Positions 43,033 to 51,548 of a DNA stretch of 64,000 nt are shown in pieces; position 1 is the first letter of the stretch; every line of letters begins with the position of its first letter. The stretch comes from JBBQXK01 sp038209775. Lineage in GTDB: Bacteria; Pseudomonadota; Alphaproteobacteria; Rhodobacterales; Rhodobacteraceae. The notes below the pieces were generated by a model. The model was not told the origin of the DNA, made no database searches, and worked only from the letters and a program-made list of their open reading frames with translations. The stretch lies in assembly GCA_038209775.1 (NCBI GenBank), contig JBBQXK010000001.1:119592-183591 (forward strand). The letters are read 5' to 3'. A program made the translations under genes and the position numbers.

Positions 43033-43344
43033 GTGCCTGACGTAACGGTGGTCTATTGGCGCGACATCCCGGCCCAGGTGATCGTGGGCAAGGGGCGGGC
43101 AGCGGCCAAGGTGCAACTGCCCGAACGGTTTGAGCAGGCGATCGACCGCTGCGCGATGAAGTCTGGCGCCCGCGACACCGACAGCTACCTCGCCGAATGG
43201 CGCAAGGCCGCCCCCTATGCAGTGGACGGCGACGCCACAACTGTGGCTGCTGCCGAAGCCGCCCGGATCGAGGCGGAACATGACGCGGCGCGGATCAAGG
43301 CGCTGATCGACAATGATGGATGGGCCGTCCGGCCCCAACCCTGA
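43033..43344 (+). CDS. PF13769 (so-called virulence factor) family protein
   Basis: A 103-residue soluble protein: VTVVYWRDIPAQVIVGKGR, then RFEQAIDRCAMKSGARDTDSY and a helical C-terminus. The family name comes from one Brucella annotation and says nothing about function here. In Rhodobacterales such genes recurrently precede MetF-like and MtgA-like genes, as here, so I infer a role in one-carbon transfer, perhaps as an accessory subunit. Its end overlaps the region just before the MetF-like start (28-base gap), so the three genes form an operon. Confidence 0.8.
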   Translation: MPDVTVVYWRDIPAQVIVGKGRAAAKVQLPERFEQAIDRCAMKSGARDTDSYLAEWRKAAPYAVDGDATTVAAAEAARIEAEHDAARIKALIDNDGWAVRPQP

Positions 43345-43372
43345 CACCGTGACCGAACTCTGGAGCAAAGCC

Positions 43373-44290
43373 ATGGCGCTGTTCAACTTCCGCCGCAAAC
43401 CCGAACCCGAGGTGAACACCGGCGCCGTCGAGGCCCTGCTGCAGGGCTATTCGATGGAGGTGATGCCCCGCACCGCCGAAAAGGTTGCAGATTTCCGCAC
43501 CCTGATGCCCGCAGGCACCCGCGTCTATATCGCGCACATCGAAGGCACGCCGATCACCGAAATGGTCGCCACCGCTGCCCGCCTGCGCCGCGAAGGCTAT
43601 GAACCGATGCCCCACTTCCCGGCGCGCATCATCGACAGCCGCGCCACGCTGGCCGACTGGCTGGCGCGCTACAAGGGCGAGGCGGGGGTTGAACAGGCGC
43701 TGCTCTTGGGCGGCGGTGTGAACACCCCCGCAGGCGCATTCGATGCCTCGATGCAACTGGTCGAGACCGGCCTGTTCGACGGCTTCAAGCGGCTGCACGT
43801 CGCGGGCCACCCCGAGGGCAACAAGGACATCGACAAGGACGGCGGCGATGCCATCGTGATGCAGGCGCTGAAGTGGAAACAGGCGTTCTCCGAACGCAGT
43901 GACGCCCAGATGGCGATCACCACGCAGTTCTGCTTTGAGGCCGGTCCCGTCATCGCCTGGGCCGACCGTCTGGCCGCCGAAGGGATCAAACTCCCGATCC
44001 ACATCGGTGTCGCAGGCCCCGCGAAACTGCAGACCCTCATCAAATTCGCCATCGCTTGCGGCGTCGGCCCTTCGCTGCGCGTGCTGCAGAAACGCGCGAT
44101 GGACGTGACGAAGCTGCTGCTGCCCTACGAACCTGACGAATTCGTCAGCGCCCTTGCGGCCCACAAGGCGGCAAACCCCGCTTTCGGCATCGAATCGGTG
44201 CATTTCTTCCCATTGGGCGGCATCAAGACAAATGCCGACTGGACCATCCGCAACGGTGGCGCAGCCGCGGCCCCCGCGGCGCAATCCTGA
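43373..44290 (+). CDS. Methylenetetrahydrofolate reductase-like protein
   Basis: A 305-residue MetF-superfamily TIM barrel. IEGTPITEMVATAARLRREG, FPARIIDSRATL and FKRLHVAGHPEGNKDI carry the family folate/flavin-site pattern. ITTQFCFEAGPVIAWADRL corresponds to the conserved TQ.FF region of MetF. It is a distant paralogue of housekeeping MetF. In this context it probably works in the oxidative direction, turning methyl-THF into methylene-THF. GGAGCAAAGCC precedes ATG 43373; an in-frame ATG at 43313 overlaps the previous gene too far. The MtgA-like gene follows after 15 bases. Confidence 0.85.
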   Translation: MALFNFRRKPEPEVNTGAVEALLQGYSMEVMPRTAEKVADFRTLMPAGTRVYIAHIEGTPITEMVATAARLRREGYEPMPHFPARIIDSRATLADWLARYKGEAGVEQALLLGGGVNTPAGAFDASMQLVETGLFDGFKRLHVAGHPEGNKDIDKDGGDAIVMQALKWKQAFSERSDAQMAITTQFCFEAGPVIAWADRLAAEGIKLPIHIGVAGPAKLQTLIKFAIACGVGPSLRVLQKRAMDVTKLLLPYEPDEFVSALAAHKAANPAFGIESVHFFPLGGIKTNADWTIRNGGAAAAPAAQS

Positions 44291-44305
44291 GAGATAGGTT
44301 GAAGA

Positions 44306-45286
44306 ATGACCCGTACCGTCATCGAATCCAAGACAAAAACCGTCATCATCGGCTTTGATGAGCCGTTCTGCGTGATCGGTGAACGGATCAACCCGACGGG
44401 TCGCAAGAAACTGGCGGCGGAACTGGAACTGGGCGATTTCACCACCGTGGAACGCGACGCGCTGGAACAGGTCGCCTGCGGGGCCATGGTGCTGGATGTG
44501 AATTCGGGCGCGGTCTTCACCAACAGAATGGCCGCAGATCCCCGCTATGCCGACAACAACTTTGTCGAGCCGCCCCTGATGCGCGAACTGATCCTGCGGA
44601 TTCAGGCCGTGGTCGATGTGCCCCTGTGCATCGACAGCTCCGTACCGGGTGCGTTGGAAGAGGGCCTGCGCGCCTGCGAAGGCCGTCCCCTCCTGAACTC
44701 GGTGACGGGCGAAGAGGAACGTCTGGAACTGGTGCTGCCGCTGGTCAAGAAATACAACGTCCCCGTCGTCGCCATCTCGAACGACGACACCGGCATCAGT
44801 CAGGACCCCGACGTGCGCTTTGCCGTCGCGAAAAAGATCGTCGAACGTGCCGCCGATTTCGGCATCCCCGCACATGACATCGTGGTTGATCCACTGGTGA
44901 TGCCGGTCGGTGCCATGGCCACCGCCGGGCGTCAGGTGTTCGCACTGGTGCAGCGCCTGCGGATGGAACTGGGCGTGAACACCACCTGCGGCGCATCCAA
45001 CATCTCGTTCGGCCTGCCGCAGCGGCACGGCATCAACGCGGCGTTCCTGCCGATGGCCATCGGTGCCGGCATGACGTCAGCAATCATGAACCCCGTCCGC
45101 CAGGTTGAAATGGAGGCGATCCGCGCCGCTAACTTCCTGATGGACCACGATGCGAACGGCGGCGAATGGATCCGATTCGCCAAGGTGATCGAGGCGGTGC
45201 AGGCCGGCGCCACCTTTGCCGAAGCCAGCGCCGCCGCGACCCAGGCCACCAGTGGCCGCCGGGGCGGTCGCCGCGCCAGGGGCTGA
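44306..45286 (+). CDS. Methyltetrahydrofolate:corrinoid methyltransferase-like (pterin-binding) protein
   Basis: A 326-residue pterin-binding TIM barrel of the DHPS/AcsE/MtgA superfamily. FCVIGERINPTGRKKLAAEL (about 21-40) and GAMVLDVNSGAVF (near 59-71) are the pterin-binding motifs. SVTGEEERLELVLPLVKKYN and AISNDDTGIS follow. It is too divergent for folate synthesis and fits enzymes that move methyl groups between a corrinoid protein and THF. Its likely methyl donors are the two MttB paralogues; the corrinoid protein is not encoded in this window. A repeat copy follows the stop. Confidence 0.87.
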   Translation: MTRTVIESKTKTVIIGFDEPFCVIGERINPTGRKKLAAELELGDFTTVERDALEQVACGAMVLDVNSGAVFTNRMAADPRYADNNFVEPPLMRELILRIQAVVDVPLCIDSSVPGALEEGLRACEGRPLLNSVTGEEERLELVLPLVKKYNVPVVAISNDDTGISQDPDVRFAVAKKIVERAADFGIPAHDIVVDPLVMPVGAMATAGRQVFALVQRLRMELGVNTTCGASNISFGLPQRHGINAAFLPMAIGAGMTSAIMNPVRQVEMEAIRAANFLMDHDANGGEWIRFAKVIEAVQAGATFAEASAAATQATSGRRGGRRARG

Positions 45287-45300
45287 CCCCGGCCCTTCGT

Positions 45301-45357
45301 TTCTTCTTTGCAAAAATACTCCGCGGGGGGTGCGGGGGGGCGCGAAGCCCCCCGCTC
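45301..45357 (+). repeat. Intergenic G/C-tract hairpin repeat, copy E
   Basis: A near-consensus copy: TTCTTCTTTGCAAAAATACT then CCGCGGGGGGTGC and stem GCGGGGGG (45332-45339) with CCCCCCGC (45348-45355). It fills the gap between the stops of convergent mtgA-like and coxM genes, where it can act as terminator in both directions. Confidence 0.8.
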
Positions 45358-45369
45358 CTGCCCGCGCCG

Positions 45370-46158
45370 TCAGTGTGCCGCTGTCACCGCGCGCTTGGTC
45401 ATCACCGCCACAAGATGCGCCCGGTACGCCGCCGTCCCGTGCAGGTCGGCAATCATGTCATCCGCCGGACAGACCAGCCCCGCCAGCGCCGCGCCAGAGA
45501 AACTGGCCGACAGCGCCGCCTCGGCCGCTTTCCAGCGGAACACACCGTTGTTCGATGCGCCTGTCACCGCCACGCGCACGCCACTGGCGTATTTGGCCAC
45601 AAACACCCCGGTCAGCGCGAACCGGCTCGCCGGCTGCACGAACTTGGCATAGGCGGCCTTCTGGGGCACCGGGAACACCACTTCGGTGATGATCTCGCCT
45701 TCGTCCAGCGCGGTGCCGAACATGCCGGTAAAGAAATCATCCGCCGCGATCCGCCGCCGGTTCGTCACCACAGTCGCCCCACTGGCCAGCGCGGCACTGG
45801 GATAACAGGCTGACGGATCGTTGTTGGCCAGCGATCCGCCCACCGTCCCGCGCGACCGTACGGACGGATCGCCGATCTGCCCCGCCAGCGCCGCCAGCGC
45901 CGGATAGTATGCCGCCGCCTCTTTCGCCACGGTGGCGTGCGTCGTGGCCCCGCCAACCGACAGACCGCCATCCCCGATGCACACGCCGCGCATCTCGGAT
46001 ATGCCCATCAGCGACACCAGCACCGAAGGCGACGCAAGCCGCTGTTTCATCGTGGGGGTCAGCGTCTGCCCCCCCGACAGTGCCTGCGCCCCGTCACCCG
46101 CCATCGCCGCCACCGCATCCGCGATGGTCGAGGGCTTTACAAACTCGAAGTTGTTCAT
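45370..46158 (-). CDS. FAD-binding medium subunit of a molybdenum hydroxylase (CoxM-like)
   Basis: A 262-residue FAD_binding_5/CO_deh_flav_C protein. FEFVKPSTIADAVAAMAG starts the FAD domain; ALSGGQTLTPTMKQRL (near 29-44) and TVGGSLANNDPSACYP (near 105-120) bind FAD. The C-terminal domain lies at about 160-262. It passes electrons from the small Fe-S subunit to an acceptor. GGGAGGATCGG precedes ATG 46158, eleven bases after coxL. Because coxL has a form II active-site motif, the complex should not be called a CO dehydrogenase. Confidence 0.9.
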   Translation of the reverse strand: MNNFEFVKPSTIADAVAAMAGDGAQALSGGQTLTPTMKQRLASPSVLVSLMGISEMRGVCIGDGGLSVGGATTHATVAKEAAAYYPALAALAGQIGDPSVRSRGTVGGSLANNDPSACYPSAALASGATVVTNRRRIAADDFFTGMFGTALDEGEIITEVVFPVPQKAAYAKFVQPASRFALTGVFVAKYASGVRVAVTGASNNGVFRWKAAEAALSASFSGAALAGLVCPADDMIADLHGTAAYRAHLVAVMTKRAVTAAH

Positions 46159-46169
46159 CCGATCCTCCC

Positions 46170-48545
46170 TCAGTGGCTGTTCATTGCCGACCAGACGCGC
46201 GACGGCGTCAGCGGCATGTCGATATGGGTGATGTGGGTATGCCCCGCCCGGTGCAGCGCGTCGATCACCGCGTTGACCACGGCCGGCGGCGATCCGATCG
46301 CCCCCGCCTCGCCACAACCCTTCACGCCCAACGGGTTGTGCGTGCAAGGCGTGATGCAGGAATGGTCCACATGGTACATCGGCAGATCATCGGCGCGCGG
46401 CATGGTGTAGTCCATGAACGACCCCGACAAAAGCTGACCGTTCTCGTCATAGGCGCAGTTTTCCATCAACGCCTGCCCGATCCCTTGTGCGAGGCCCCCA
46501 TGCACCTGCCCCGACACGATCATCGGGTTGACGATGTTGCCAAAGTCATCCGCCGCCGAGAAGGCCGCGATGGTGACCTTGCCGGTTTCGGGATCAATCT
46601 CGACCTCGCAGGCATAGGCCCCGGCGGGGTAGGTAAAGTTGGACGGGTCATAGAACGCCGTCTCCTCCAGCCCCGGCTCGAGGCTTTCGAGGGGATAGTT
46701 GTGCGGCACATAGGCCGCCAGCGTCACCCCCACCCAATCGACCGACTTGTCGGTGCCGGCCACGGTGAACTTGCCGTCTTTCAGCTCGATATCACCCTCT
46801 GCCGCCTCCAACAGATGCGAGGCGATCTTTTTCGCCTTGTTGATGATCTTGTTGGTGGCCTTGACGATGGCCGACCCGCCCACCGCAAGGCTGCGCGACC
46901 CATAGGTGCCCATCCCCATCGGCGAATTGGCCGTATCACCATGCACGATGTCGATCTGTGCCGCATCAATGCCAATCATCTCGGCAACCACCTGAGCGAA
47001 CGACGTCTCGTGCCCCTGCCCGTGGCTGTGTGACCCGGTGAAGACGGTGATCGACCCCGTGGCGTTCACCCGTACGCTGGCGGATTCGTACAACCCCGCA
47101 CGCGCGCCCAACTGGCCCACCAGATTCGACGGCGCAATGCCGCAAGCCTCGATGTAGTGGGCAAAGCCGTAACCGCGCAGCAGGCCCTTGGCCGCCGACG
47201 CCGCACGACGCGCCTCAAACCCCGCATGGTCCGAGATTTCCAACAGCTTGTCGGTCGTCGCCTGATAGTTGCCGGTGTCATAGACCACGGCCACCGGCGT
47301 CTGGTAGGGGAACATGTCGGGCGTGATGAAGTTCTGGCGGCGCAGCGCCACCGGATCGACACCCAACTGACGCGCGGCCTTGTCGACCAGACGTTCCAGC
47401 TGGAACGTGGCCTCGGGGCGGCCTGCCCCGCGATAGGCGTCAACCGGCACGGTATTGGTGAACACCGCCTTCACGTTCACATAGATCAGCGGCGTCTTGT
47501 AGTTGCCCGCCATCAGCGTGCCGTGCAGCCACGTCGGCACCGACGGCGCAAAGGTGGACAGATACGCCCCCATGTTCGCATAGGTGTCGGTGCGGATGGC
47601 CAGGAAGTTATGCGCTGCATCCAGCGCCAGTTCGATTTTGGTCACATGGTCGCGGCCATGGGCATCGGTGATGAACGCCTCGGACCGGCTGGCGGTCCAT
47701 TTCACCGGGCGCTTCAACTGCTTGGCCGCAAACACCACCGCCGCCTCTTCGGCATAGTGGAAGATCTTCGACCCGAACCCGCCGCCCACGTCCGGGGCAA
47801 CCACGCGCAGCTTGTGTTCCGGGATGCCGAGAACAAACGCGCCCATCAACAGCCGGATCACATGCGGGTTCTGGCTGGTGGTGTACAGGGTGTGCTGGCC
47901 CGAATGGGATTCAAAATCACCCACCGCCACGCGCGGCTCCATCGGGTTCGCGACCAGACGGTTGTTCACCAGTTCGAGGCTGACCACATGTGCCGCCCCG
48001 TCAAAGGCCGCGTTCACCGCACCCTTGTTGTCCTCGACAAACCCCCAGTCATAGCAAAGGTTCGACGCAAGATCGTCGTGTACCTTGGTCGACCCTTCGG
48101 CCAGCGCCGCCTTCATGTCGACCACCGCGGGCAGTTCGGTGATGTCGATGCCCAAAGCCTCACCAGCATCGCGGGCCTGCTCCAGCGTATCGGCGACCAC
48201 CAAAGCAATCGCATCGCCCACATAGCGCACCTTGCCATCGGCCAGAACAGGGTGTTTCGGTTCCTGCATCACCTTGCCGAACCGGTCCGTCACCTGCCAG
48301 CCGCAGGGAAGCCCGCCCACACCGGCGAAATCATGGGCGGTGAACACGCGGTGCACGCCGGGCATCGCTTCGGCCGCCGCGGTGTCGATGCCGTTGATCC
48401 GCCCGTGCGCCACATCGGACCGCACGAAATGCGCGTACAACTGGCCCCGGATGTTGATGTCGTCGGTATAGCGGCCCTGACCTGTCAGAAACCGTACATC
48501 CTCGCGCCGCTTGGTGCTGGCGCCAATGCCACCGTCTTTGGGCAT
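46170..48545 (-). CDS. Molybdopterin-binding large subunit, form II (CoxL-like aldehyde/xanthine-type hydroxylase)
   Basis: A 791-residue molybdenum hydroxylase catalytic subunit of the xanthine-oxidase family. The N-terminal a/b-hammerhead domain (RREDVRFLTGQGRYTDDIN) is followed by the molybdopterin domain. The active-site loop reads AYRGAGR (near residue 370), the form II signature, not the AYXCSFR of form I CO dehydrogenase. The catalytic Glu lies in GVKGCGEAGAIG (near 742). MoCu-binding Cys is therefore absent and CO oxidation is unlikely; an aldehyde or N-heterocycle is a better guess. Located between coxS and coxM. Confidence 0.92.
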   Translation of the reverse strand: MPKDGGIGASTKRREDVRFLTGQGRYTDDINIRGQLYAHFVRSDVAHGRINGIDTAAAEAMPGVHRVFTAHDFAGVGGLPCGWQVTDRFGKVMQEPKHPVLADGKVRYVGDAIALVVADTLEQARDAGEALGIDITELPAVVDMKAALAEGSTKVHDDLASNLCYDWGFVEDNKGAVNAAFDGAAHVVSLELVNNRLVANPMEPRVAVGDFESHSGQHTLYTTSQNPHVIRLLMGAFVLGIPEHKLRVVAPDVGGGFGSKIFHYAEEAAVVFAAKQLKRPVKWTASRSEAFITDAHGRDHVTKIELALDAAHNFLAIRTDTYANMGAYLSTFAPSVPTWLHGTLMAGNYKTPLIYVNVKAVFTNTVPVDAYRGAGRPEATFQLERLVDKAARQLGVDPVALRRQNFITPDMFPYQTPVAVVYDTGNYQATTDKLLEISDHAGFEARRAASAAKGLLRGYGFAHYIEACGIAPSNLVGQLGARAGLYESASVRVNATGSITVFTGSHSHGQGHETSFAQVVAEMIGIDAAQIDIVHGDTANSPMGMGTYGSRSLAVGGSAIVKATNKIINKAKKIASHLLEAAEGDIELKDGKFTVAGTDKSVDWVGVTLAAYVPHNYPLESLEPGLEETAFYDPSNFTYPAGAYACEVEIDPETGKVTIAAFSAADDFGNIVNPMIVSGQVHGGLAQGIGQALMENCAYDENGQLLSGSFMDYTMPRADDLPMYHVDHSCITPCTHNPLGVKGCGEAGAIGSPPAVVNAVIDALHRAGHTHITHIDMPLTPSRVWSAMNSH

Positions 48546-48604
48546 GTCTGTCTCCCTGATGGATGCGCCATGCGGAATAGCGTGGCGTCGAATTCTGTGG
48601 GACC

Positions 48605-48621
48605 GGCGGGGTAACCCCGCC
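48605..48621. other. Hairpin in coxS-coxL gap
   Basis: GGCGGGG/CCCCGCC form a 7-bp stem with loop TAA in the 120-base gap between coxS and coxL. It may set the ratio of small to large subunit mRNA or protect the mRNA end; no T-run is present. Confidence 0.45.
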
Positions 48622-48665
48622 CTGCCCGGGCGCGTCGGATGGGGATCACCCCGCCGACCCTGCGG

Positions 48666-49151
48666 TCATTCCGCAGCGATAGCGCTTACATCCTGCCCCG
48701 AGGCCGCAAGCACCGCCTTGACGATGTTGTGATACCCCGTGCAGCGGCAGATGTTGCCCTCAAGGTAATGGCGCACCTCGTGCTCGGTCGGTTTGGCGTT
48801 CACCGCCAGAAGTGCCGACGCACTCATCACCATCCCCGGCGTGCAGAACCCGCACTGCAACCCGTGATGATCCTGGAACGCCTGCTGGATCACCCCCAGA
48901 CTGCCATCCGCATTCGCCATCCCCTCGATGGTGCGCACCGTGGCCCCCGCCACATCCTGCGCGAATACCGAACAGGCTTTCACCGGCTGGCCGTCCACGT
49001 GCACCACGCAGGCCCCGCACTGCGACGTGTCGCAGCCCACATGTGTGCCGGTCAGCCCCAGCCCCTCGCGCAGATAGGCCGACAGCAGCGTCCGCCCCTC
49101 GGTCTCGGCCGATACGGACTTGCCGTTCACGGTCATCGTGACTTTCGTCAT
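48666..49151 (-). CDS. 2Fe-2S small subunit of molybdenum hydroxylase (CoxS-like)
   Basis: A 161-residue protein with two [2Fe-2S] clusters. The N-terminal plant-ferredoxin-type cluster uses C40, C45, C48 and C60 (GCDTSQCGACVVHVDGQPVKAC, split), and the C-terminal helical cluster uses C100, C103, C135 and C137 (QCGFCTPG and ICRCTGY). It relays electrons from the molybdenum centre to FAD. GGGAGG lies six bases before ATG 49151; an adjacent ATG at 49154 is closer than ideal. Second gene of the coxGSLM set. Confidence 0.93.
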   Translation of the reverse strand: MTKVTMTVNGKSVSAETEGRTLLSAYLREGLGLTGTHVGCDTSQCGACVVHVDGQPVKACSVFAQDVAGATVRTIEGMANADGSLGVIQQAFQDHHGLQCGFCTPGMVMSASALLAVNAKPTEHEVRHYLEGNICRCTGYHNIVKAVLAASGQDVSAIAAE

Positions 49152-49205
49152 CATCTTCCTCCCTTGGTCATTCCTGGGTACGTGTTCTTGGTTTTTCGAT
49201 TGGTG

Positions 49206-49730
49206 TCAGCTGATCAGCCGCTTGAACCATCCCTTCTTGGGGGCCTCTTCCGACCCCTCGTCGCCTTCGGCCACGACTTCGGGCTCGGCCGGCCCCTCGA
49301 CCGCCGCCTGGAACCGGGCAAAGAAATCATCCGCCATCTTCTTGGCAAACCCGTCGATGATGCGGCTGCCAAGCTGGGCCAGCTTGCCCCCCACCGATGC
49401 CTCAACCTCATAGGCCAGCAATGTCCCGGTCTCGCTCGGGCTCATCGTGACCACAGCCCCGCCCTTGGCAAAGCCCGCAGGCCCGCCCTTGCCCTCACCC
49501 GAGATGCGCAAGGACTGGCCCTCGACGATGTCCGAGATTCTGACGACCCCGGTAAAGCGGGCCTTCACCGGCCCCACCTTCTGCACCACCACCGCCTCGA
49601 ACCCCTCGGCGACGCTGCCGGTCAGGCTTTCGCAGCCCGGAACCGCCTCTTTCAGCACCGCGGGGTCAAGCATCGCCGCCCAGACCGTTGCCGGATCAGC
49701 CTGAATATCGCGCTGGTCGCTCAGTTGCAT
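49206..49730 (-). CDS. CoxG/SRPBCC family protein
   Basis: A 174-residue protein with a CoxG-type SRPBCC domain (LSDQRDIQADPATVWAAMLD, then VKEAVPGCESLTG-like region and GVVRISDIVEGQSLRISGEG) and a C-terminal acidic linker ending in basic-hydrophobic KKGWFKRLIS. In Oligotropha, CoxG anchors the CO dehydrogenase complex to the membrane, and the C-terminal end here could serve the same purpose. GGGAGGGG precedes ATG 49730; a longer reading to 49799 is not needed. First of the coxGSLM genes, 121 bases after mttB2. Confidence 0.88.
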   Translation of the reverse strand: MQLSDQRDIQADPATVWAAMLDPAVLKEAVPGCESLTGSVAEGFEAVVVQKVGPVKARFTGVVRISDIVEGQSLRISGEGKGGPAGFAKGGAVVTMSPSETGTLLAYEVEASVGGKLAQLGSRIIDGFAKKMADDFFARFQAAVEGPAEPEVVAEGDEGSEEAPKKGWFKRLIS

Positions 49731-49851
49731 CGCCGGACCCCTCCCAAGGTACACAGCCAGGGCTGTGCCGCCGTCGATCTTACGTAGACCGCGCGCCACC
49801 GAAGGCTAGACGAGAACCAAGTGTCCTGACAAGCGCCGCCTTGGCCCTGTT

Positions 49852-51384
49852 TCAGTACCATGCATCGGCAGCAGCACCCTTTTTCCGCGCGATGAAGTCT
49901 TGCAGCCCCTCACGGATGCCCGCATCAAGCGCAGGTGCCTCATATTCCGCCAGCCGCCTTTTCCATTGGCTGTTGGCACGGGTGGCGGCATCCGCCGATC
50001 CCGCCGCCTCCCATTTCTCGAAAGGCTCGTTGTCGGACAGGTCGCTGTCCCAGAACGCGGTCTCATAATGGCGCATGGTGTGCGAACAGCCAAAGAAGTG
50101 GTTGCCGGGTCCGACCTCGGCAAAGGCATCGACCGCCAACTGGTCATCATCAATGCGGATACCGTCAAGATAGGTGTGCAACGCACCGCACAGGTCGGCA
50201 TCCAGCATGAATTTCTCATAGGACATCGACAGCAGCCCATCCAGAAACCCCGCCGAATGCAGGATGAAGTTCGCCCCGCAATGCACCGCCGCCAGCATCG
50301 ACATCGTCCCTTCCATCATCGCCTGCGCATCGGGCAGCTTTGACGTGGTGAAGTTGCCGCTGCAGCGCAAGGGCAGGTTCAGCCGCCGGGCAAGCTGGCC
50401 GATCACCTGACTGCCGATCGCCGGCTCCGGCGTCCCAAAGGTAGGACTGCCCGACCGCAGCGACATCGACGACAGGAAGTTGCCGAATATCACCGGTGCG
50501 CCGGGCCGCTCCAGTTGCGTCAGCGCACAACCGGCCATGGTTTCGGCCAGCGATTGCACGATCCCACCGGCATTCGTCACCGGCCCCATCGCCCCGCCCA
50601 GAATGAACGGCACGATCACCGCCGCCTGATTTGCGCGCGCATAGGCGCGCAGGGAATTGGTCATGGTCCCGTCCCAGACCAGCGGCGAGTTGACGTTGAC
50701 GTTCCCCAGGATCACGCAGTTCGCATCGACAAACGCCTCGCCAAACAACACCCGACACATGTCGATGCTGTCCTCGGCGCGCGATTCCGCCGTGACCGAC
50801 CCCATGAAGGGCCGGTCGCTCAGTTCGATATGCGCCATCACCATATCCAGATGCCGCTTGTTCACCGCCACATCCGTCGGCTCGCAGATGGTCCCGCCCG
50901 AGTGGTGGAAGTTCGGGCTGGACTGCGCCAGCTTGATGAAATTGCGAAAATCCTCCAGCGTCCCGAACCGCCGCCCCCGGTCCAGGTCCATCACAAAGGG
51001 GCTGCCATAGGCCGGCGCGAACACGACGTTCCGGCCGCCGATCTCAACCGAATTGGCCGGGTTGCGCGCATGCTGGGTGAACGTGGCCGGTGCGGTTTTC
51101 AACACCTCGCGCAGCATCCCCGGCGGGAACTTCACCAGCACCCCCTGCACATCCGCCCCGGCCCGCCGCCAATGGTCCAGCGCCACAGGATCGTCACGAA
51201 ACTCGATCCCCGTCTCGGCCAGCACCCGGTCCGCCGCCGCCTCGATCCGCAGAAGGTTTTCCTCCGACAGCACATCATAGGTCGGAATGTTCCGCACGAT
51301 GTAAGGCCGCCCGACGCCCCCCCCTTTGGCAGCCCGCTGCACCTGACGCGCCTGCCGCCCCGACCTGACCCGCACTTCGTTCAT
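49852..51384 (-). CDS. Trimethylamine methyltransferase (MttB) family protein, paralogue 2
   Basis: A 510-residue non-pyrrolysine MttB homologue. RNIPTYDVLSEENLLRIEAA (about 31-50), GGRNVVFAPAYGSPFVMDLD, HHSGGTICEPTDVAVNKRHL and GPGNHFFGCSHTMRHYETAF all have direct counterparts in paralogue 1. No stop codon interrupts the frame, so no pyrrolysine is used. It lies upstream of coxGSLM on the same strand and near the MetF/MtgA-like operon, the more natural place for a demethylase than that of paralogue 1. Substrate is probably a quaternary or tertiary methylamine, not identified. Confidence 0.9.
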   Translation of the reverse strand: MNEVRVRSGRQARQVQRAAKGGGVGRPYIVRNIPTYDVLSEENLLRIEAAADRVLAETGIEFRDDPVALDHWRRAGADVQGVLVKFPPGMLREVLKTAPATFTQHARNPANSVEIGGRNVVFAPAYGSPFVMDLDRGRRFGTLEDFRNFIKLAQSSPNFHHSGGTICEPTDVAVNKRHLDMVMAHIELSDRPFMGSVTAESRAEDSIDMCRVLFGEAFVDANCVILGNVNVNSPLVWDGTMTNSLRAYARANQAAVIVPFILGGAMGPVTNAGGIVQSLAETMAGCALTQLERPGAPVIFGNFLSSMSLRSGSPTFGTPEPAIGSQVIGQLARRLNLPLRCSGNFTTSKLPDAQAMMEGTMSMLAAVHCGANFILHSAGFLDGLLSMSYEKFMLDADLCGALHTYLDGIRIDDDQLAVDAFAEVGPGNHFFGCSHTMRHYETAFWDSDLSDNEPFEKWEAAGSADAATRANSQWKRRLAEYEAPALDAGIREGLQDFIARKKGAAADAWY

Positions 51385-51480
51385 GACCGCCCCCCCCGCA
51401 CACAGGTGAAAGCGTCTGCTCCGAACCCGCAGAAGTCCGCATCACGCGCGACCCCTGAATGTCTGTTCGCGCCCTGCGGG

Positions 51481-51535
51481 TTTCTTCTTTGTGGAAATAC
51501 TCCACGGGGGGTCCGGGGGGCGTGAAGCCCCCAGG
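51481..51535 (+). repeat. Intergenic G/C-tract hairpin repeat, copy F
   Basis: TTTCTTCTTTGTGGAAATAC, TCCACGGGGGGTCC, then stem GGGGGC (51516-51521) with GCCCCC (51527-51532). It lies 14 bases past the pgm stop, between pgm and mttB2, both on the minus strand. Confidence 0.8.
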
Positions 51536-51548
51536 TCCGGCAGAGGTG

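Noticed and set aside
43033..43344. Virulence gene, from the PF13769 family name
   Set aside because: Context is one-carbon metabolism in a probable environmental bacterium; the name has no functional support here.
43295..45028. 577-codon open frame antisense to the MetF/MtgA-like genes
   Set aside because: Low-complexity Gly/His/Asp/Gln composition typical of shadow frames; both sense genes carry family motifs.
46170..48545. Form I carbon monoxide dehydrogenase
   Set aside because: Active-site loop is AYRGAGR, not AYXCSFR, so genuine CO dehydrogenase is not supported.
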